Shown piece after piece: positions 15,132 to 23,836 of a stretch of 49,722 nt of DNA. The stretch lies in contig NZ_JALJRY010000049.1 of NCBI RefSeq assembly GCF_024519455.1, positions 1-49,722 of the forward strand, given 5' to 3'. This stretch comes from Streptomyces sp. STR69. Its GTDB lineage: Bacteria > Actinomycetota > Actinomycetes > Streptomycetales > Streptomycetaceae. The position numbers and the translations under genes were made by a program. The notes below the pieces were generated by a model that had not been told where the DNA came from, made no database searches, and was given only the letters and a program-made list of their open reading frames with translations. How positions within the stretch are numbered: position 1 is the first letter of the stretch; each line of letters begins with the position of its first letter.

Positions 15132-15172
15132 AAAAAGTGTCACGGAAATCGCCTAAAGTGACACACTTTTTT
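15132..15172. terminator. Bidirectional intrinsic terminator with A/T tails
   Basis: AAAAAGTGTCAC is followed after 14 bases by GTGACACACTTTTTT, an inverted repeat with a 2-base bulge, ending in T6 on the plus strand and T5 on the minus. It separates the convergent thioesterase and LCP genes and abuts the LCP stop codon. Classic U-tract terminators are uncommon in this genome type. Confidence 0.8.
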
Positions 15173-16626
15173 CAGGAGCACCCCACCTCGTCCCCGGTCA
15201 CCACCCCGAACCCGCCCTGCGGCACATCCGCCGCCCGCACCCGCACGACCTGCTTGAAGTCGCTCCCGGCGATCACCTTCAGCAGCGGCCCCTGCCCCTT
15301 CACCGCCCGCAGCTCACTCCCGGGCAGCGCCGCCGCGAGGGACTTCGCGGACCGGTCCCAGCGGGGGTCGTAGGTGACGACCGTCCGTCGTACGGCGTGG
15401 TCGGCGGCGCTCACCGGCAGATGTGTCGTACGGAAGCCGATCGCCGCCAGTGCCGCGTCGACCCGCTTGCCGAGGCCGGCCGCCGCCGTCCCGTTCTCCA
15501 CCTGGACCCGGATCTGCTGCGGGGCCACATCCACCTTCACGGCGTTGGCGCGCGGCGCCCGGTGCACGGTCAGCGGCTTGTCGTCGCGCAGGGCCTCGAA
15601 GAGCTTCGCCGACTTCGGCTCGTCCCACTTCAGGGTGGAACCGATGCCCTTCACGACGTAACCCATCTGTCCGATGGGCACGGTGGTGAACTCGGAGGAG
15701 GAGGGCGAGAAGGTGCGCATCGCGCGGCCGAGGTCGAGGAGTTCGTCGGTGCCGAAGCCCTTGTCCGCGCGGACCGAGCCGAGGACCGCGCGGGTCACGT
15801 CACGGAACTTCAGCGGGTTCAGCAACACCCCGGAGGAGGTGGCCTGGTCGATCAGCGCGGCGAGGAAGCGCTGCTGGCGTTTCATGCGGCCGAGGTCGGA
15901 GGCGCCATCGACGTGCCGCGAGCGGACGTACTGGAGGGCCTGACCGCCCATCAGGGTGTGCGCGCCGGCGGGCAGATCGAGACCCGTGTAGGAGTCCTTC
16001 AGGGGTTCGGCGGTGCAGATCTTCACGCCGCCCAGGACGTCGACCGTCTTCATGAAGCTGGTGAAGTCGACCTCCAGGTAGTGGTCGATCTTCACGTGGG
16101 TCATGCTCTCGACGGTCTGCACGGTGAGGTTGGGGCCGCCCTCCGCGTACGCCGCGTTGAGCTTGATGGGGTGCGGGTTGTGGCGTGCGCCGGTGGTCTG
16201 GTCGGTGTGCGGGGGCGTCTCGGCGTAGGAGTCGCGCGGCAGGCTGACCACGCTGGCCCGCTCCCGGTCCTCCGAGATGTGCACGATCATGATGGTGTCG
16301 GTGCAGTGACAGGGCGCGCCGCCCAGGTGGTACTTGTGCCGCTCCTGCTCGGTGATCCTGTCGCGGCCGTCGGTGCCGACGAGCAGGACGTTCATGCCGT
16401 GGCCCGCGCGGGGGCGGTTCTTCATGTCCTTGAAGGGGTCGACGCGGGCGATGTCCGCGTCGAGGCTGGTGACCACCGCGTGCCCGATCCCGGCGGACGC
16501 GAGCACCACCACGGACAGCGTCGTCGCCGCCCGCATGGCCCAGCGCGGCTTCTTGGGCCGTACGGGGGGCCGTGGGCGGCGCTGCGGCGGACGGGCGGCG
16601 GGAGAGCGGCGGGGCGGCGTGGGCAT
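15172..16626 (-). CDS. LCP-family cell-wall polymer ligase with LytR_C domain, paralog 2
   Basis: A 484-residue protein with a short basic, proline-rich cytoplasmic tail (1-30), a TM segment (about 31-51), an LCP domain (about 78-330) and a C-terminal LytR_C domain (about 375-470; VRVQVENGTAAAGLGKRV type start). LCP motifs: MNVLLVGTDGR, CTDTIMIVHIS, VSLPRDSYAE, KLNAAYAEGGP, KIDHYLEVDF, DVLGGVKICTAEPL and ALQYVRSRH. It is expected to attach lipid-linked glycopolymers to peptidoglycan outside the membrane. The ATG at 16626 follows a perfect GGAGGT at seven bases. It is divergent from a family 2 glycosyltransferase across 126 bases. Confidence 0.94.
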   Translation of the reverse strand: MPTPPRRSPAARPPQRRPRPPVRPKKPRWAMRAATTLSVVVLASAGIGHAVVTSLDADIARVDPFKDMKNRPRAGHGMNVLLVGTDGRDRITEQERHKYHLGGAPCHCTDTIMIVHISEDRERASVVSLPRDSYAETPPHTDQTTGARHNPHPIKLNAAYAEGGPNLTVQTVESMTHVKIDHYLEVDFTSFMKTVDVLGGVKICTAEPLKDSYTGLDLPAGAHTLMGGQALQYVRSRHVDGASDLGRMKRQQRFLAALIDQATSSGVLLNPLKFRDVTRAVLGSVRADKGFGTDELLDLGRAMRTFSPSSSEFTTVPIGQMGYVVKGIGSTLKWDEPKSAKLFEALRDDKPLTVHRAPRANAVKVDVAPQQIRVQVENGTAAAGLGKRVDAALAAIGFRTTHLPVSAADHAVRRTVVTYDPRWDRSAKSLAAALPGSELRAVKGQGPLLKVIAGSDFKQVVRVRAADVPQGGFGVVTGDEVGCS

Positions 16627-16752
16627 GGGGGACACCTCCGCGAGGGCCGTACGTGGGATCTTGAGCACCGTAGGCCCATACGATCTGATACCACCGCAGC
16701 CGCCCGGGCGGGGCGCGTCCGTGTCCCCCGTTCGCGGTAACGTGAGCCCTCT

Positions 16753-17802
16753 ATGAACGCCAAGCCCGACGTGCGACTCCCCGCCGTTTCTGTGATCATG
16801 CCCGTTCTCGACGAGGAGCGGCATCTGCGCGGAGCCGTCCAGGCGATCCTCGCGCAGGAGTACGCCGGCGAGATGGAGGTCGTGCTCGCCCTCGGTCCCT
16901 CGAAGGACCGCACGGACGAGATCGCGGCCGAGCTCGTGGCCGAAACTGCATCTTTTAAGAGCAAGCGTGTCCACACCGTCCCGAACCCGGCCGGCCGCAC
17001 ACCCGCGGCCCTCAACGCCGCGATCAAGGCCTCCCGCCATCCGATCGTCGTCCGCGTCGACGGCCACGGCATGCTCTCGCCGAACTACATCGCCACCGCC
17101 GTACGGCTCCTGGAGGAGACCGGCGCGCAGAACGTCGGCGGCATCATGCACGCCGAGGGCGAGAACGCCTGGGAGGACGCGGTCGCCGCCGCGATGACCT
17201 CGAAGATCGGCGTGGGCAACGCCGCCTTCCATACGGGAGGGGAAGCGGGGTCCGCCGAGACGGTCTACCTCGGGGTGTTCCGGCGCGAGGCGCTGGAGCA
17301 ACAGGGCGGCTACAACGAGGAGTTCATCCGCGCCCAGGACTGGGAGCTGAACTTCCGCATCCGCGAGGCGGGCGGCCTGATCTGGTTCTCGCCGGAGCTG
17401 AAGGTGTCGTACCGCCCGAGGCCGAGCGTGAAGGCACTCGCCAAGCAGTACAAGGACTACGGCCGTTGGCGGCACGTCGTCGCCCGCTACCACGAGGGCT
17501 CCATCAACCTGCGCTACCTCGCCCCGCCGACCGCCGTGTGCGCGATCGCGGCCGGGATCGTGGTCGGCGCGGCCCTGACCCCGTGGGGTTTCCTGATCCC
17601 CGGCGGCTACCTCGCGGCGATCGCGCTCGGCTCACTCCCGGCGGGCAAGGGCCTGTCGTTGAAGGCCCGCCTGCAGATCCCGCTCGCCCTCGCCACCATG
17701 CACATGTCGTGGGGCTACGGCTTCCTCACCAGCCCCAAGTCCCTCGCGAAGCGCGTCATCGCGTCCCGGCGGCCGGCGGTACTCAGCTCGACCAGCAGCT
17801 GA
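16753..17802 (+). CDS. Family 2 glycosyltransferase, membrane-anchored
   Basis: A 349-residue GT-A glycosyltransferase. The N-terminal domain begins AVSVIMPVLDEERHLRGAVQAILAQ, with a donor/metal-binding DxD-like site VRVDGHG at about D103 and the acceptor-side QDWELNFRIREAGG (about 196-209). Two or three hydrophobic segments (about 256-310) anchor it in the membrane. It probably acts on the cytoplasmic face building an exopolysaccharide or wall glycan. It is surrounded by LCP ligases, which transfer such glycans. No good ribosome-binding site precedes the ATG; TAACGT ends nine bases upstream, so the transcript may be nearly leaderless. Sugar specificity unknown. Confidence 0.9.
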   Translation: MNAKPDVRLPAVSVIMPVLDEERHLRGAVQAILAQEYAGEMEVVLALGPSKDRTDEIAAELVAETASFKSKRVHTVPNPAGRTPAALNAAIKASRHPIVVRVDGHGMLSPNYIATAVRLLEETGAQNVGGIMHAEGENAWEDAVAAAMTSKIGVGNAAFHTGGEAGSAETVYLGVFRREALEQQGGYNEEFIRAQDWELNFRIREAGGLIWFSPELKVSYRPRPSVKALAKQYKDYGRWRHVVARYHEGSINLRYLAPPTAVCAIAAGIVVGAALTPWGFLIPGGYLAAIALGSLPAGKGLSLKARLQIPLALATMHMSWGYGFLTSPKSLAKRVIASRRPAVLSSTSS

Positions 17803-17832
17803 AGTACCGCGGGCGTCGGGCCCGTGAGCCGC

Positions 17833-18051
17833 TCAGCCCGCCTGTGGCCTCCGCCGCCGCATCCGCGACCTGACCCAGGCGACCGTCGCGACCACGGCGA
17901 CGAGCATGACGAGGTCCTCGGCCAACGACTCCAGCGCGCCCGCGACGGAGTGGCCGAAGGCGACGGCGGTCGCGAAGTGCGCGATCGTGACGGTCAGGAG
18001 CGCGAGGGCGAGCCGGGTCTCCCCGGCCCGCCCCGGCAACAGTCCGCTCAC
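17833..18051 (-). CDS. Small two-helix membrane protein
   Basis: A 72-residue protein with two hydrophobic helices (about 13-35 and 45-61) and an Arg-rich C terminus (SRMRRRRPQAG), positive-inside. Its GTG start overlaps the stop of the LCP gene upstream (GTGA), so it is probably translated by coupling, which is the main evidence that it is real. No family is recognised. It may be an accessory to the LCP protein or the convergent glycosyltransferase; that is inference only. Confidence 0.65.
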   Translation of the reverse strand: MSGLLPGRAGETRLALALLTVTIAHFATAVAFGHSVAGALESLAEDLVMLVAVVATVAWVRSRMRRRRPQAG

Positions 18052-19682
18052 CAGACGTAGTTCGGGTCGACGTGCATACAGGCCGTGGTGTCCGAGCCGT
18101 TGAGGGCGTCCGCCGATGTCGGGGTCGTGTCGTCGTCGGCCGGGGCCTTGTACTTCGTGCCGGTGCTCCAGTCCGCGCCGACGACCAGGGTGACCCCGGA
18201 GACGCTCGTCGACTTCTTCACCGCGCTCGTCGGGATGCCGAGCGCCTTGGCGACCCGCTGGGCGTCGCCCTCCAGATCGGCGCTCGGATAGCGGACGACC
18301 GTCGTGGCCTCGCTGGGGGCCGAGGACGAGTCCGCCACGGCCTCCTTGAAGCCCTTGCCGACGAGGAGCCCGGCCACCGCCGTCGCCCGCCCGCGTACCG
18401 CGCTCGTCGTGCTGGTGCGGGTGCCGTTCTCCACCTGTACGGCGATCTTGTCGTCGGCGGCGGCCGGATCGGTGGACGCCTTCACCGGGGTCGTCGTCTT
18501 CTTCTTGTCCTTGCCGTCCAGCGCGATGTCCTCACGGACCAGCCGGAACAGCTTCGCCGCGTCGGTCGGCTTGGGCACCACCCGGCCGCTGCTGCCCGAG
18601 TACTCCCACGGCATCGTCGTCATGGTGATCCGGCCGGTCGGAACCTTCTTCAGTTCCTTGCTCAGGTCGTAGAGCTTGGCGACCGTCCCGAGACCGTTGT
18701 CGACCGTGAGCGCCTTGGTGGCCGTCTCGGCGAGGCTGCGCAGCTCGGTCGGGTTGCTCAGCGTGGCGTTCTCGCGCAGCTGGCGGACCATCGAGTTCAT
18801 GTACTGGTGCTGCGCCTTGGTGCGGGCGATGTCGGTGTCGTCCTCGAAGCCGTAGCGCGTGCGCAGCCACTGCAGGGCCTGCTTGCCCTTGATGGACGTG
18901 GTGCCCGCCTTCAGCTTCAGGCCGGAACCCTTGCCGGAGGAGGTGTGCGAGTAGATGTTCGCGGTCACACAGACCGGCACCCCGCCGATCGCGTCCGCCA
19001 TCGACACCACACCCGAGAAGTCGACCATCATGAAGTGGTCGATGTGGATGTCGGTCAGTTTCTCCCAGGTCGCCACCGTGCAGCCGGGGCCGCCGCGGCC
19101 CAGCGAGTCGTTCGTGATGACGTCGGTCTCGGCCGCGTACGTCTTGCCGGTGTCCGGGTCCGTGCACTTGGGGATGTCCGTCAACGTGTCGCGCGGCATG
19201 CTCACGACCGACATGTTGGAGCGGTCCGCCGAGACGTGCAGCAGCATCTGGACGTCGGCGCGGGCCGGGGTTCCGTAGGTGTCCTTCGCGCCGCCGAGCT
19301 TCTGGTTCTCCGCGGAGTCCCGCGCGTCCGAACCGATCAGCAGGATGTTCAACGGCTTCTGCCCGGCCGCGTTGGCCTTGGACTCGGCCGCCCGGTCCTT
19401 CTCGTCCCCGATGTACAGGGGGTCCTTGTTGATGTTGTCGTTGAGGTGCTCGTAGTACAGATATCCGGCGCCGGCCGTCCCGGTTATGACCACCGCGAGG
19501 ACGATCGCCGACCAGCGCAGCACCCGGCGTCTACGACCCTTGCGTCTGCCTCCGCCGCCGTCCGCCGGTCCGTTCCCGCCCGTCGGTTCCTTACCGTCCG
19601 CCGGTCTCTTCCCGTCCACCGGCGCGAGCGACATCGTGTCCTCAACCGCCGGTCCCTCCCCACGCACGCTGCTCCGAGTCAA
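18048..19682 (-). CDS. LCP-family cell-wall polymer ligase with LytR_C domain, paralog 3
   Basis: A 544-residue protein with a cytoplasmic tail (1-54; repeats of PADGKEP/GNGPADG type ending in a basic run), TM (about 55-77), LCP domain (about 107-350) and C-terminal LytR_C domain (about 425-520). LCP motifs: LNILLIGSDARD, RADVQMLLHVS, VSMPRDTLTDIP, HIDHFMMVDFSG, DAIGGVPVCVT and ALQWLRTRYGFEDDTDIARTK. The start is uncertain: the TTG at 19682 has GGAGGGG upstream, whereas an ATG at 19634 (MSLAPVDG) has GAGG at five bases. A paired-Cys pattern (KCTDPDT ... PGCTVATW) suggests a disulfide. Translationally coupled to the small membrane protein downstream. Confidence 0.92.
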   Translation of the reverse strand: MTRSSVRGEGPAVEDTMSLAPVDGKRPADGKEPTGGNGPADGGGGRRKGRRRRVLRWSAIVLAVVITGTAGAGYLYYEHLNDNINKDPLYIGDEKDRAAESKANAAGQKPLNILLIGSDARDSAENQKLGGAKDTYGTPARADVQMLLHVSADRSNMSVVSMPRDTLTDIPKCTDPDTGKTYAAETDVITNDSLGRGGPGCTVATWEKLTDIHIDHFMMVDFSGVVSMADAIGGVPVCVTANIYSHTSSGKGSGLKLKAGTTSIKGKQALQWLRTRYGFEDDTDIARTKAQHQYMNSMVRQLRENATLSNPTELRSLAETATKALTVDNGLGTVAKLYDLSKELKKVPTGRITMTTMPWEYSGSSGRVVPKPTDAAKLFRLVREDIALDGKDKKKTTTPVKASTDPAAADDKIAVQVENGTRTSTTSAVRGRATAVAGLLVGKGFKEAVADSSSAPSEATTVVRYPSADLEGDAQRVAKALGIPTSAVKKSTSVSGVTLVVGADWSTGTKYKAPADDDTTPTSADALNGSDTTACMHVDPNYVW

Positions 19683-19711
19683 GTCCCCACCCCTCCCACG
19701 CCGCGCTCTGA

Positions 19712-19759
19712 CACACGGGTCCGCCCCGCGCCCCGTTAGACGCGGAACGGACCCGTGTG
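19712..19759 (-). terminator. Terminator hairpin after LCP paralog 4
   Basis: A 12-bp stem CACACGGGTCCG/CGGACCCGTGTG (19712-19723 with 19748-19759), with a partly paired GC-rich loop. It is just downstream of the LCP paralog 4 stop on the minus strand, so paralogs 4 and 3 are probably separate transcription units. Confidence 0.7.
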
Positions 19760-19764
19760 GTCAC

Positions 19765-21489
19765 TTACTTGGCGCACTCAACCTTGTCCGCCGTGGACTT
19801 CTGGACCCCCTCCGGCGTCGACCCCGCGGTCGAGGTGAGCGGGACGCCGGCTCCCTTGAAGTCCTTGCCCAGGGTCAGCGTCATCGCCGGGAGTCCCTGG
19901 GAGTTCTGCACACTCTTGCCCGGCTTCATCGCGGACCCCGAGAGGCCCATGATGGCGGCGAGCCTGCGAGCCTGGTCCGCCTGGTCGGGTGCGTACTCAA
20001 GGGTCGTCTTCGCGAGCGCCGCCGGAGCGTTGCCCGCGTTCTCGGACTTGAGCACGCCCTCATCATTCTGCAGCCACGTAAGAGTTTCCTGTGCGCTGCC
20101 GGCGTCGGCCCCTCCGTTGAGGATCCGCACCCGCACGGCGGAGGCGGCGGACTTGGTGCCCTTGAGCCGGGCGGCCACGGCGGCCTTCTCCTTCGCGGCC
20201 TTCTGCTTGACCGCGGTGAAGGAGGTGTCGCTCTTGATCAGCGAGAACACCTGCGGGGCGGTCGTGTTGTTGAGGACGACCGTCACCGGGGTCTTCTCCG
20301 CCGGGTTGTCGACGACCGGCACGGTGGTGAAGGTGAGGTTCTTCGGGTTGAGCTTGCCCAGTTCCAGACCGAGGTCCTTCAGCTTGCCGATCGTGTCGAG
20401 GTTGGAGTCGACGGTCAGCGCCTTGGTGCCGGCCTCCGCCAGCTTCACCATCTTCGTGGGGTTGGTGAGCGTGGAGTTGGACTTCAGCTTCCGCATCAGC
20501 GCGCTGAGGAACTGCTGCTGCAGTGTGATCCGGCTCAGGTCACCGCCGAAGCCCACCGAGTGCCGGGTCCGCACGAAGGCCAGCGCCTGCTCGCCCGTGA
20601 GGTTGTGCGTGCCCTTGGACAGCTTCAGATGCGAGTCCGAGTCGTCGATGTTCTTCGCGAGACAGACCTCGACCCCGCCGACCGCGTCCGTCAGTGTCTT
20701 CACGGCGTTGAAGTCGGCCACCATGAAGTCGTCGGGCTGGATCCCGGTCAGCTCGGTGACCGTTCGCACGGTGCAGCTGGGCGTACGGCCGCTCTGGCCC
20801 AGGCTGGTGTTGAAGCGGACGCCCGTCGAGCCCGGGATGACCTTCGACGTGCCGTCCGACTGGGTCGTAGGACAGTCCGGGACGTCGGTGATCAGGTCAC
20901 GGGGGATGCTGAGCGCGGTCGCGTTCGAGCGGTCCTTGGACACGTGCAGCAGGATCGTGGTGTCCGCGTGGCCGACGCTGCCGGCGTCGCCGTAGCCCTC
21001 GTTGCCCGCGCCCGTGCGCTTGTCGGTGCCGATCACCAGCAGGTTGATGGCCTTGCCCTTGCTGAAGCCACCGGTGCTCGCGCCGTCGTCCGAGGCGGTC
21101 GTGATGTTGTCGTTGAGGTGCTGGATGTAGAGGTATCCGGCCGCGGAGACGGCGATCAGCACGAAGGCCAGACCGCCGCCGGTCCACATCAGGATCTTCT
21201 TGCCCTTGGCCTTCTTCTTGACCGGCCGGCGACCGCGCCGGGCCGGTGGCTCCTCGGGTGCGCCCCGCCGTCTGCGCGGCGCGGGCACCTCACGCCCGGG
21301 GCTCTTCGGGACCGTCTCCCGCTCCGGAGCCACCGTGCTGTTCCGCACAGTGGCTCTACGGGGCCCAGGCACCGCTGACTGCGGTGTGGAAGGAGTCAGT
21401 CGCAGTTCGTATTCGCCAGTGTTCGGATTGATTACCCACTGGTCTGCGGGGTCGATGTTGTCCGCCCGCCCACGGCCTTGCGCGTCCAC
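19765..21489 (-). CDS. LCP-family cell-wall polymer ligase with LytR_C domain, paralog 4
   Basis: A 574-residue protein with a 98-residue cytoplasmic tail that begins with a distinctive DQWVINPNTGEYELRL segment and ends in a Lys/Arg run, followed by TM (about 99-121), LCP domain (about 147-380) and LytR_C domain (about 440-545). LCP motifs: INLLVIGTDKR, HADTTILLHVS, LSIPRDLITDVPDC, QPDDFMVADF, DAVGGVEVCLAKNI, ALAFVRTRHSVGFGGDLSR. It starts at GTG, with GGAGG 12 bases upstream. An 8-bp inverted repeat (21555-21578) lies in its upstream region. Cys pairs in the LCP loop resemble paralogs 3 and 5, so these three may be the closest relatives. Confidence 0.92.
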   Translation of the reverse strand: MDAQGRGRADNIDPADQWVINPNTGEYELRLTPSTPQSAVPGPRRATVRNSTVAPERETVPKSPGREVPAPRRRRGAPEEPPARRGRRPVKKKAKGKKILMWTGGGLAFVLIAVSAAGYLYIQHLNDNITTASDDGASTGGFSKGKAINLLVIGTDKRTGAGNEGYGDAGSVGHADTTILLHVSKDRSNATALSIPRDLITDVPDCPTTQSDGTSKVIPGSTGVRFNTSLGQSGRTPSCTVRTVTELTGIQPDDFMVADFNAVKTLTDAVGGVEVCLAKNIDDSDSHLKLSKGTHNLTGEQALAFVRTRHSVGFGGDLSRITLQQQFLSALMRKLKSNSTLTNPTKMVKLAEAGTKALTVDSNLDTIGKLKDLGLELGKLNPKNLTFTTVPVVDNPAEKTPVTVVLNNTTAPQVFSLIKSDTSFTAVKQKAAKEKAAVAARLKGTKSAASAVRVRILNGGADAGSAQETLTWLQNDEGVLKSENAGNAPAALAKTTLEYAPDQADQARRLAAIMGLSGSAMKPGKSVQNSQGLPAMTLTLGKDFKGAGVPLTSTAGSTPEGVQKSTADKVECAK

Positions 21490-21554
21490 GGTTTACCGAA
21501 TCCTCCGTCGGGGCCACGCGGCGCCTTCCCCCTTCAGGCGCTCGGGTCTCGTTC

Positions 21555-21578
21555 ATCCGGTGCGCGAGCACACCGGAT
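21555..21578. repeat. Inverted repeat ATCCGGTG-N8-CACCGGAT
   Basis: A perfect 8-base inverted repeat in the 207-bp gap between LCP paralogs 5 and 4, 66 bases upstream of the paralog 4 start. It could be the terminator of paralog 5 or an operator for paralog 4; the sequence does not decide. Confidence 0.5.
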
Positions 21579-21696
21579 CGCTCACACTATCCGGCCAGTT
21601 GAGCGTCAAGTGACGGCGGTGACAAATTCCACTTCCCTACAACCGGTCAATCCGCCCTATTTTTCGGAACAGAAGTTCGTCGACTTGGTGCGCGCT

Positions 21697-22902
21697 TTAC
21701 CCGCAGCCGTCCTCGGCGGCGGTGTTTCCGCGAAACGTCGGCGCGGGCGTGGCCCCCGAACCGGGCGCCGGATTAAGGGCGTTTGCACCGGAATCCCGTG
21801 GAACTTCGGGAACTTCCCCGGCCACCGCGACCGTCGCGTCCGTGCGAATCCGGGCGAACAGCTTTTCGGCCTCGGGCTCCACGAGTTGGTCGCGATTCGC
21901 GTTGTAGATGTACGACTCCCGCGGAACGGTAAGGAATTGCACATGTTCGGTGGGGATGTCCCGTACGCCGCGCACCAGTTCGTACAGCCCGCGCAGACTC
22001 GCGAGATCCGGATCGGTCGTCAGGGACGAGGTGGCCGCGTCCAGCACCGGATACAACTTCGCCGGATTGAACAGCACGTCGTCGCTCTGCACCTTGTTGA
22101 CGAGCGCACCCAGGAACCGCTGCTGACGGTCCATCCGGTCGGTGTCACTGCCATTGCCCAGCGACTTCCGCGCCCGCACATATCCCAGCGCCTGCTCCCC
22201 GTCGAGCGTGACCCGGCCCGCCGGCAGCCTCAACCTGGCGGCCTTGTCCCGAATGGGAGCCGTGAGACACACCTCCACCCCGTCCACGGCATCGACCATG
22301 TCCTTGAACCCGTGAAAGTCCACCACCATGTGATGGTCGATCCGCACGTTCGTCAGCTTCTCCACGGTCCGGATCGTGCACCCCGAACCCCCCACCTGGA
22401 ACGCGTAGTTGAACATCGCGAACATCGGCTCGGTCCGCGTCCCGTCCGGCCGCAGACACCCCGGCACATCCACCATCAGATCCCTGGGCAACGACACCGC
22501 GGTGGCACTGCGCCGGTCGGCCGCCAGATGCAACAGGATCGTCGTGTCCGACCGCTCGGTCCCCGAGTCCCGCCCGTACTCCGCGTTCCCGTCCCCGGAC
22601 CGCGAGTCGGACCCGATGAGCAGAATGTTCTGCGCCCCCTTGACCAACGCGGTCGGCCGCTCCTTCTCGTACCGGGCTAGCTCGGCCGCGGCGGCGTTGT
22701 CCGGCGTGATGTTCCCGTCGAGCTTCGCGTAGACGGCCCACCCGGCCCCGAAGGCCCCGAGGACGACGACCCCCACCCCGACCCCCACCCCACGCACCCA
22801 CCGCCGGCGCCGCCGCCGCACAAGCCCCGCCCCGGAAGCGGAACCCCCCGCACCCGGCCCGAGAACCCGTCCTGCGGTGTCGTCCAACACGTGCGGTTCC
22901 AC
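21697..22902 (-). CDS. LCP-family cell-wall polymer ligase, paralog 5
   Basis: A 401-residue protein with a short Arg-rich cytoplasmic tail (1-36), a Gly/Val-rich TM (about 37-58), and an LCP domain (about 90-330). There is no LytR_C; instead it has a Pro/Ala/Gly-rich tail. LCP motifs: AQNILLIGSDSRSGDGNAEYG, RSDTTILLHLA, VSLPRDLMVDVPGC, RIDHHMVVDFHG, DAVDGVEVCLTAPI and ALGYVRARKS, where the usual RTRH is RARK. The GTG at 22902 is the longest start; its ribosome-binding sequence (GAGGGG) is almost too close, and a GTG four codons later is possible. An imperfect inverted repeat (22908-22960) lies directly upstream and may end the TIGR03089 transcript. Confidence 0.91.
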   Translation of the reverse strand: MEPHVLDDTAGRVLGPGAGGSASGAGLVRRRRRRWVRGVGVGVGVVVLGAFGAGWAVYAKLDGNITPDNAAAAELARYEKERPTALVKGAQNILLIGSDSRSGDGNAEYGRDSGTERSDTTILLHLAADRRSATAVSLPRDLMVDVPGCLRPDGTRTEPMFAMFNYAFQVGGSGCTIRTVEKLTNVRIDHHMVVDFHGFKDMVDAVDGVEVCLTAPIRDKAARLRLPAGRVTLDGEQALGYVRARKSLGNGSDTDRMDRQQRFLGALVNKVQSDDVLFNPAKLYPVLDAATSSLTTDPDLASLRGLYELVRGVRDIPTEHVQFLTVPRESYIYNANRDQLVEPEAEKLFARIRTDATVAVAGEVPEVPRDSGANALNPAPGSGATPAPTFRGNTAAEDGCG

Positions 22903-22988
22903 CCCTCATGGCCGTCGTGGGAGCGCGTGGTCCTGCGTGTGGTTCTGCTCCTACGACCATGGCGTGGACGGGGGTGGGGAGGCGGGCG

Positions 22989-23732
22989 TTACTGACCCGT
23001 TCGGGTGACTGTCACCCGCTCGCTCTCGACCCGCTTGGCCAAGGACTCCGCACTCAGCTCCGCGAGATTCCGGCACAGGACGACAGAGCCCCCGGAGGCG
23101 AGCGGCGCATACAACCCCGCGCTCAACCCTTCCCACGTGTCGTACGACAGCCCCGACAACACCCGGGCCCCCGCCTCCCCGTCGGCCCGAGCCCGCTCGA
23201 CAACCTGCGCGCCCGTCGACTCCACCCCGCCCACGACCAGGGCGGGTTCCTCAGGGTCGACCGGCGAGAACGCCACGAACCGGTCCCCCTGGCTCGGCAC
23301 CTCGACGGCGTAGTCGGCGAACCCGGCGGGAGTCTGCGGAAAACGTCCTCCAAGAGGCCGTAGCGCGAGAGCCACCCGCTCGCCGCGACAAGCCCGGGCC
23401 GCCTCCAGCGACTCCGGCCCGCTCACCACTGCATCGGCAGCCGTGGGATCCCCGCCCACGTCCGCGACAACCCCCACGGACGAACACGCCAGCAGCCACA
23501 CCGCCGTCTGCCAGTGCGCCGGCAGCAACAACACGACCCGATCACCGGGTCCGGCCCCAAGATCCCCCTGAAGGAGATTCGCGGTCTTGGCCACCCAATT
23601 GGCGAAGGTGGCCACGGACAATTCGACACGTTCCCCCGTGGCGTCGTCGTAGAAGGTCACCAGGGGACGGCCGGGATCCGCGGCAAGCGCGGAACGCAGC
23701 AGGTCGGCAGGGGTGCGATCGGTGGCGTTCAC
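22989..23732 (-). CDS. TIGR03089 family protein (truncated AMP-binding-enzyme relative)
   Basis: A 247-residue protein matching what I recall of TIGR03089, an actinobacteria-specific single-copy family with distant similarity to the N-terminal part of AMP-dependent synthetases. Shared features: TPADLLRSALAADPGRPLVTFYDDATGERVELS, LSVATFANWVAKTANLL, GPGDRVVLLLPAHWQTAVWLLA and GLYAPLASGGSVVLC. It lacks the Thr/Ser/Gly-rich ATP loop and the whole C-terminal lid, so adenylation activity is doubtful. The GTG at 23732 gives VNATDRTPADLL; longer in-frame extension is rejected. It sits beside an LCP gene, as the family member Rv3268 does in M. tuberculosis (from memory). Function unknown. Confidence 0.85.
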   Translation of the reverse strand: MNATDRTPADLLRSALAADPGRPLVTFYDDATGERVELSVATFANWVAKTANLLQGDLGAGPGDRVVLLLPAHWQTAVWLLACSSVGVVADVGGDPTAADAVVSGPESLEAARACRGERVALALRPLGGRFPQTPAGFADYAVEVPSQGDRFVAFSPVDPEEPALVVGGVESTGAQVVERARADGEAGARVLSGLSYDTWEGLSAGLYAPLASGGSVVLCRNLAELSAESLAKRVESERVTVTRTGQ

Positions 23733-23836
23733 CCGCGAAAGCGTACGCGGGCACGCGGCCGTGCACGGAGTGCGGGACCACCGGTTCGGACGAACCGCAC
23801 CCGACGGTCCGTCAAATCCCAAATAGACAGATATGT

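Noticed and set aside
16930..16975. Locally low-GC patch inside the glycosyltransferase gene, suspected insertion
   Set aside because: The reading frame is continuous and the residues (ETASFKSKRVHTV) fit a variable loop of the GT2 fold.
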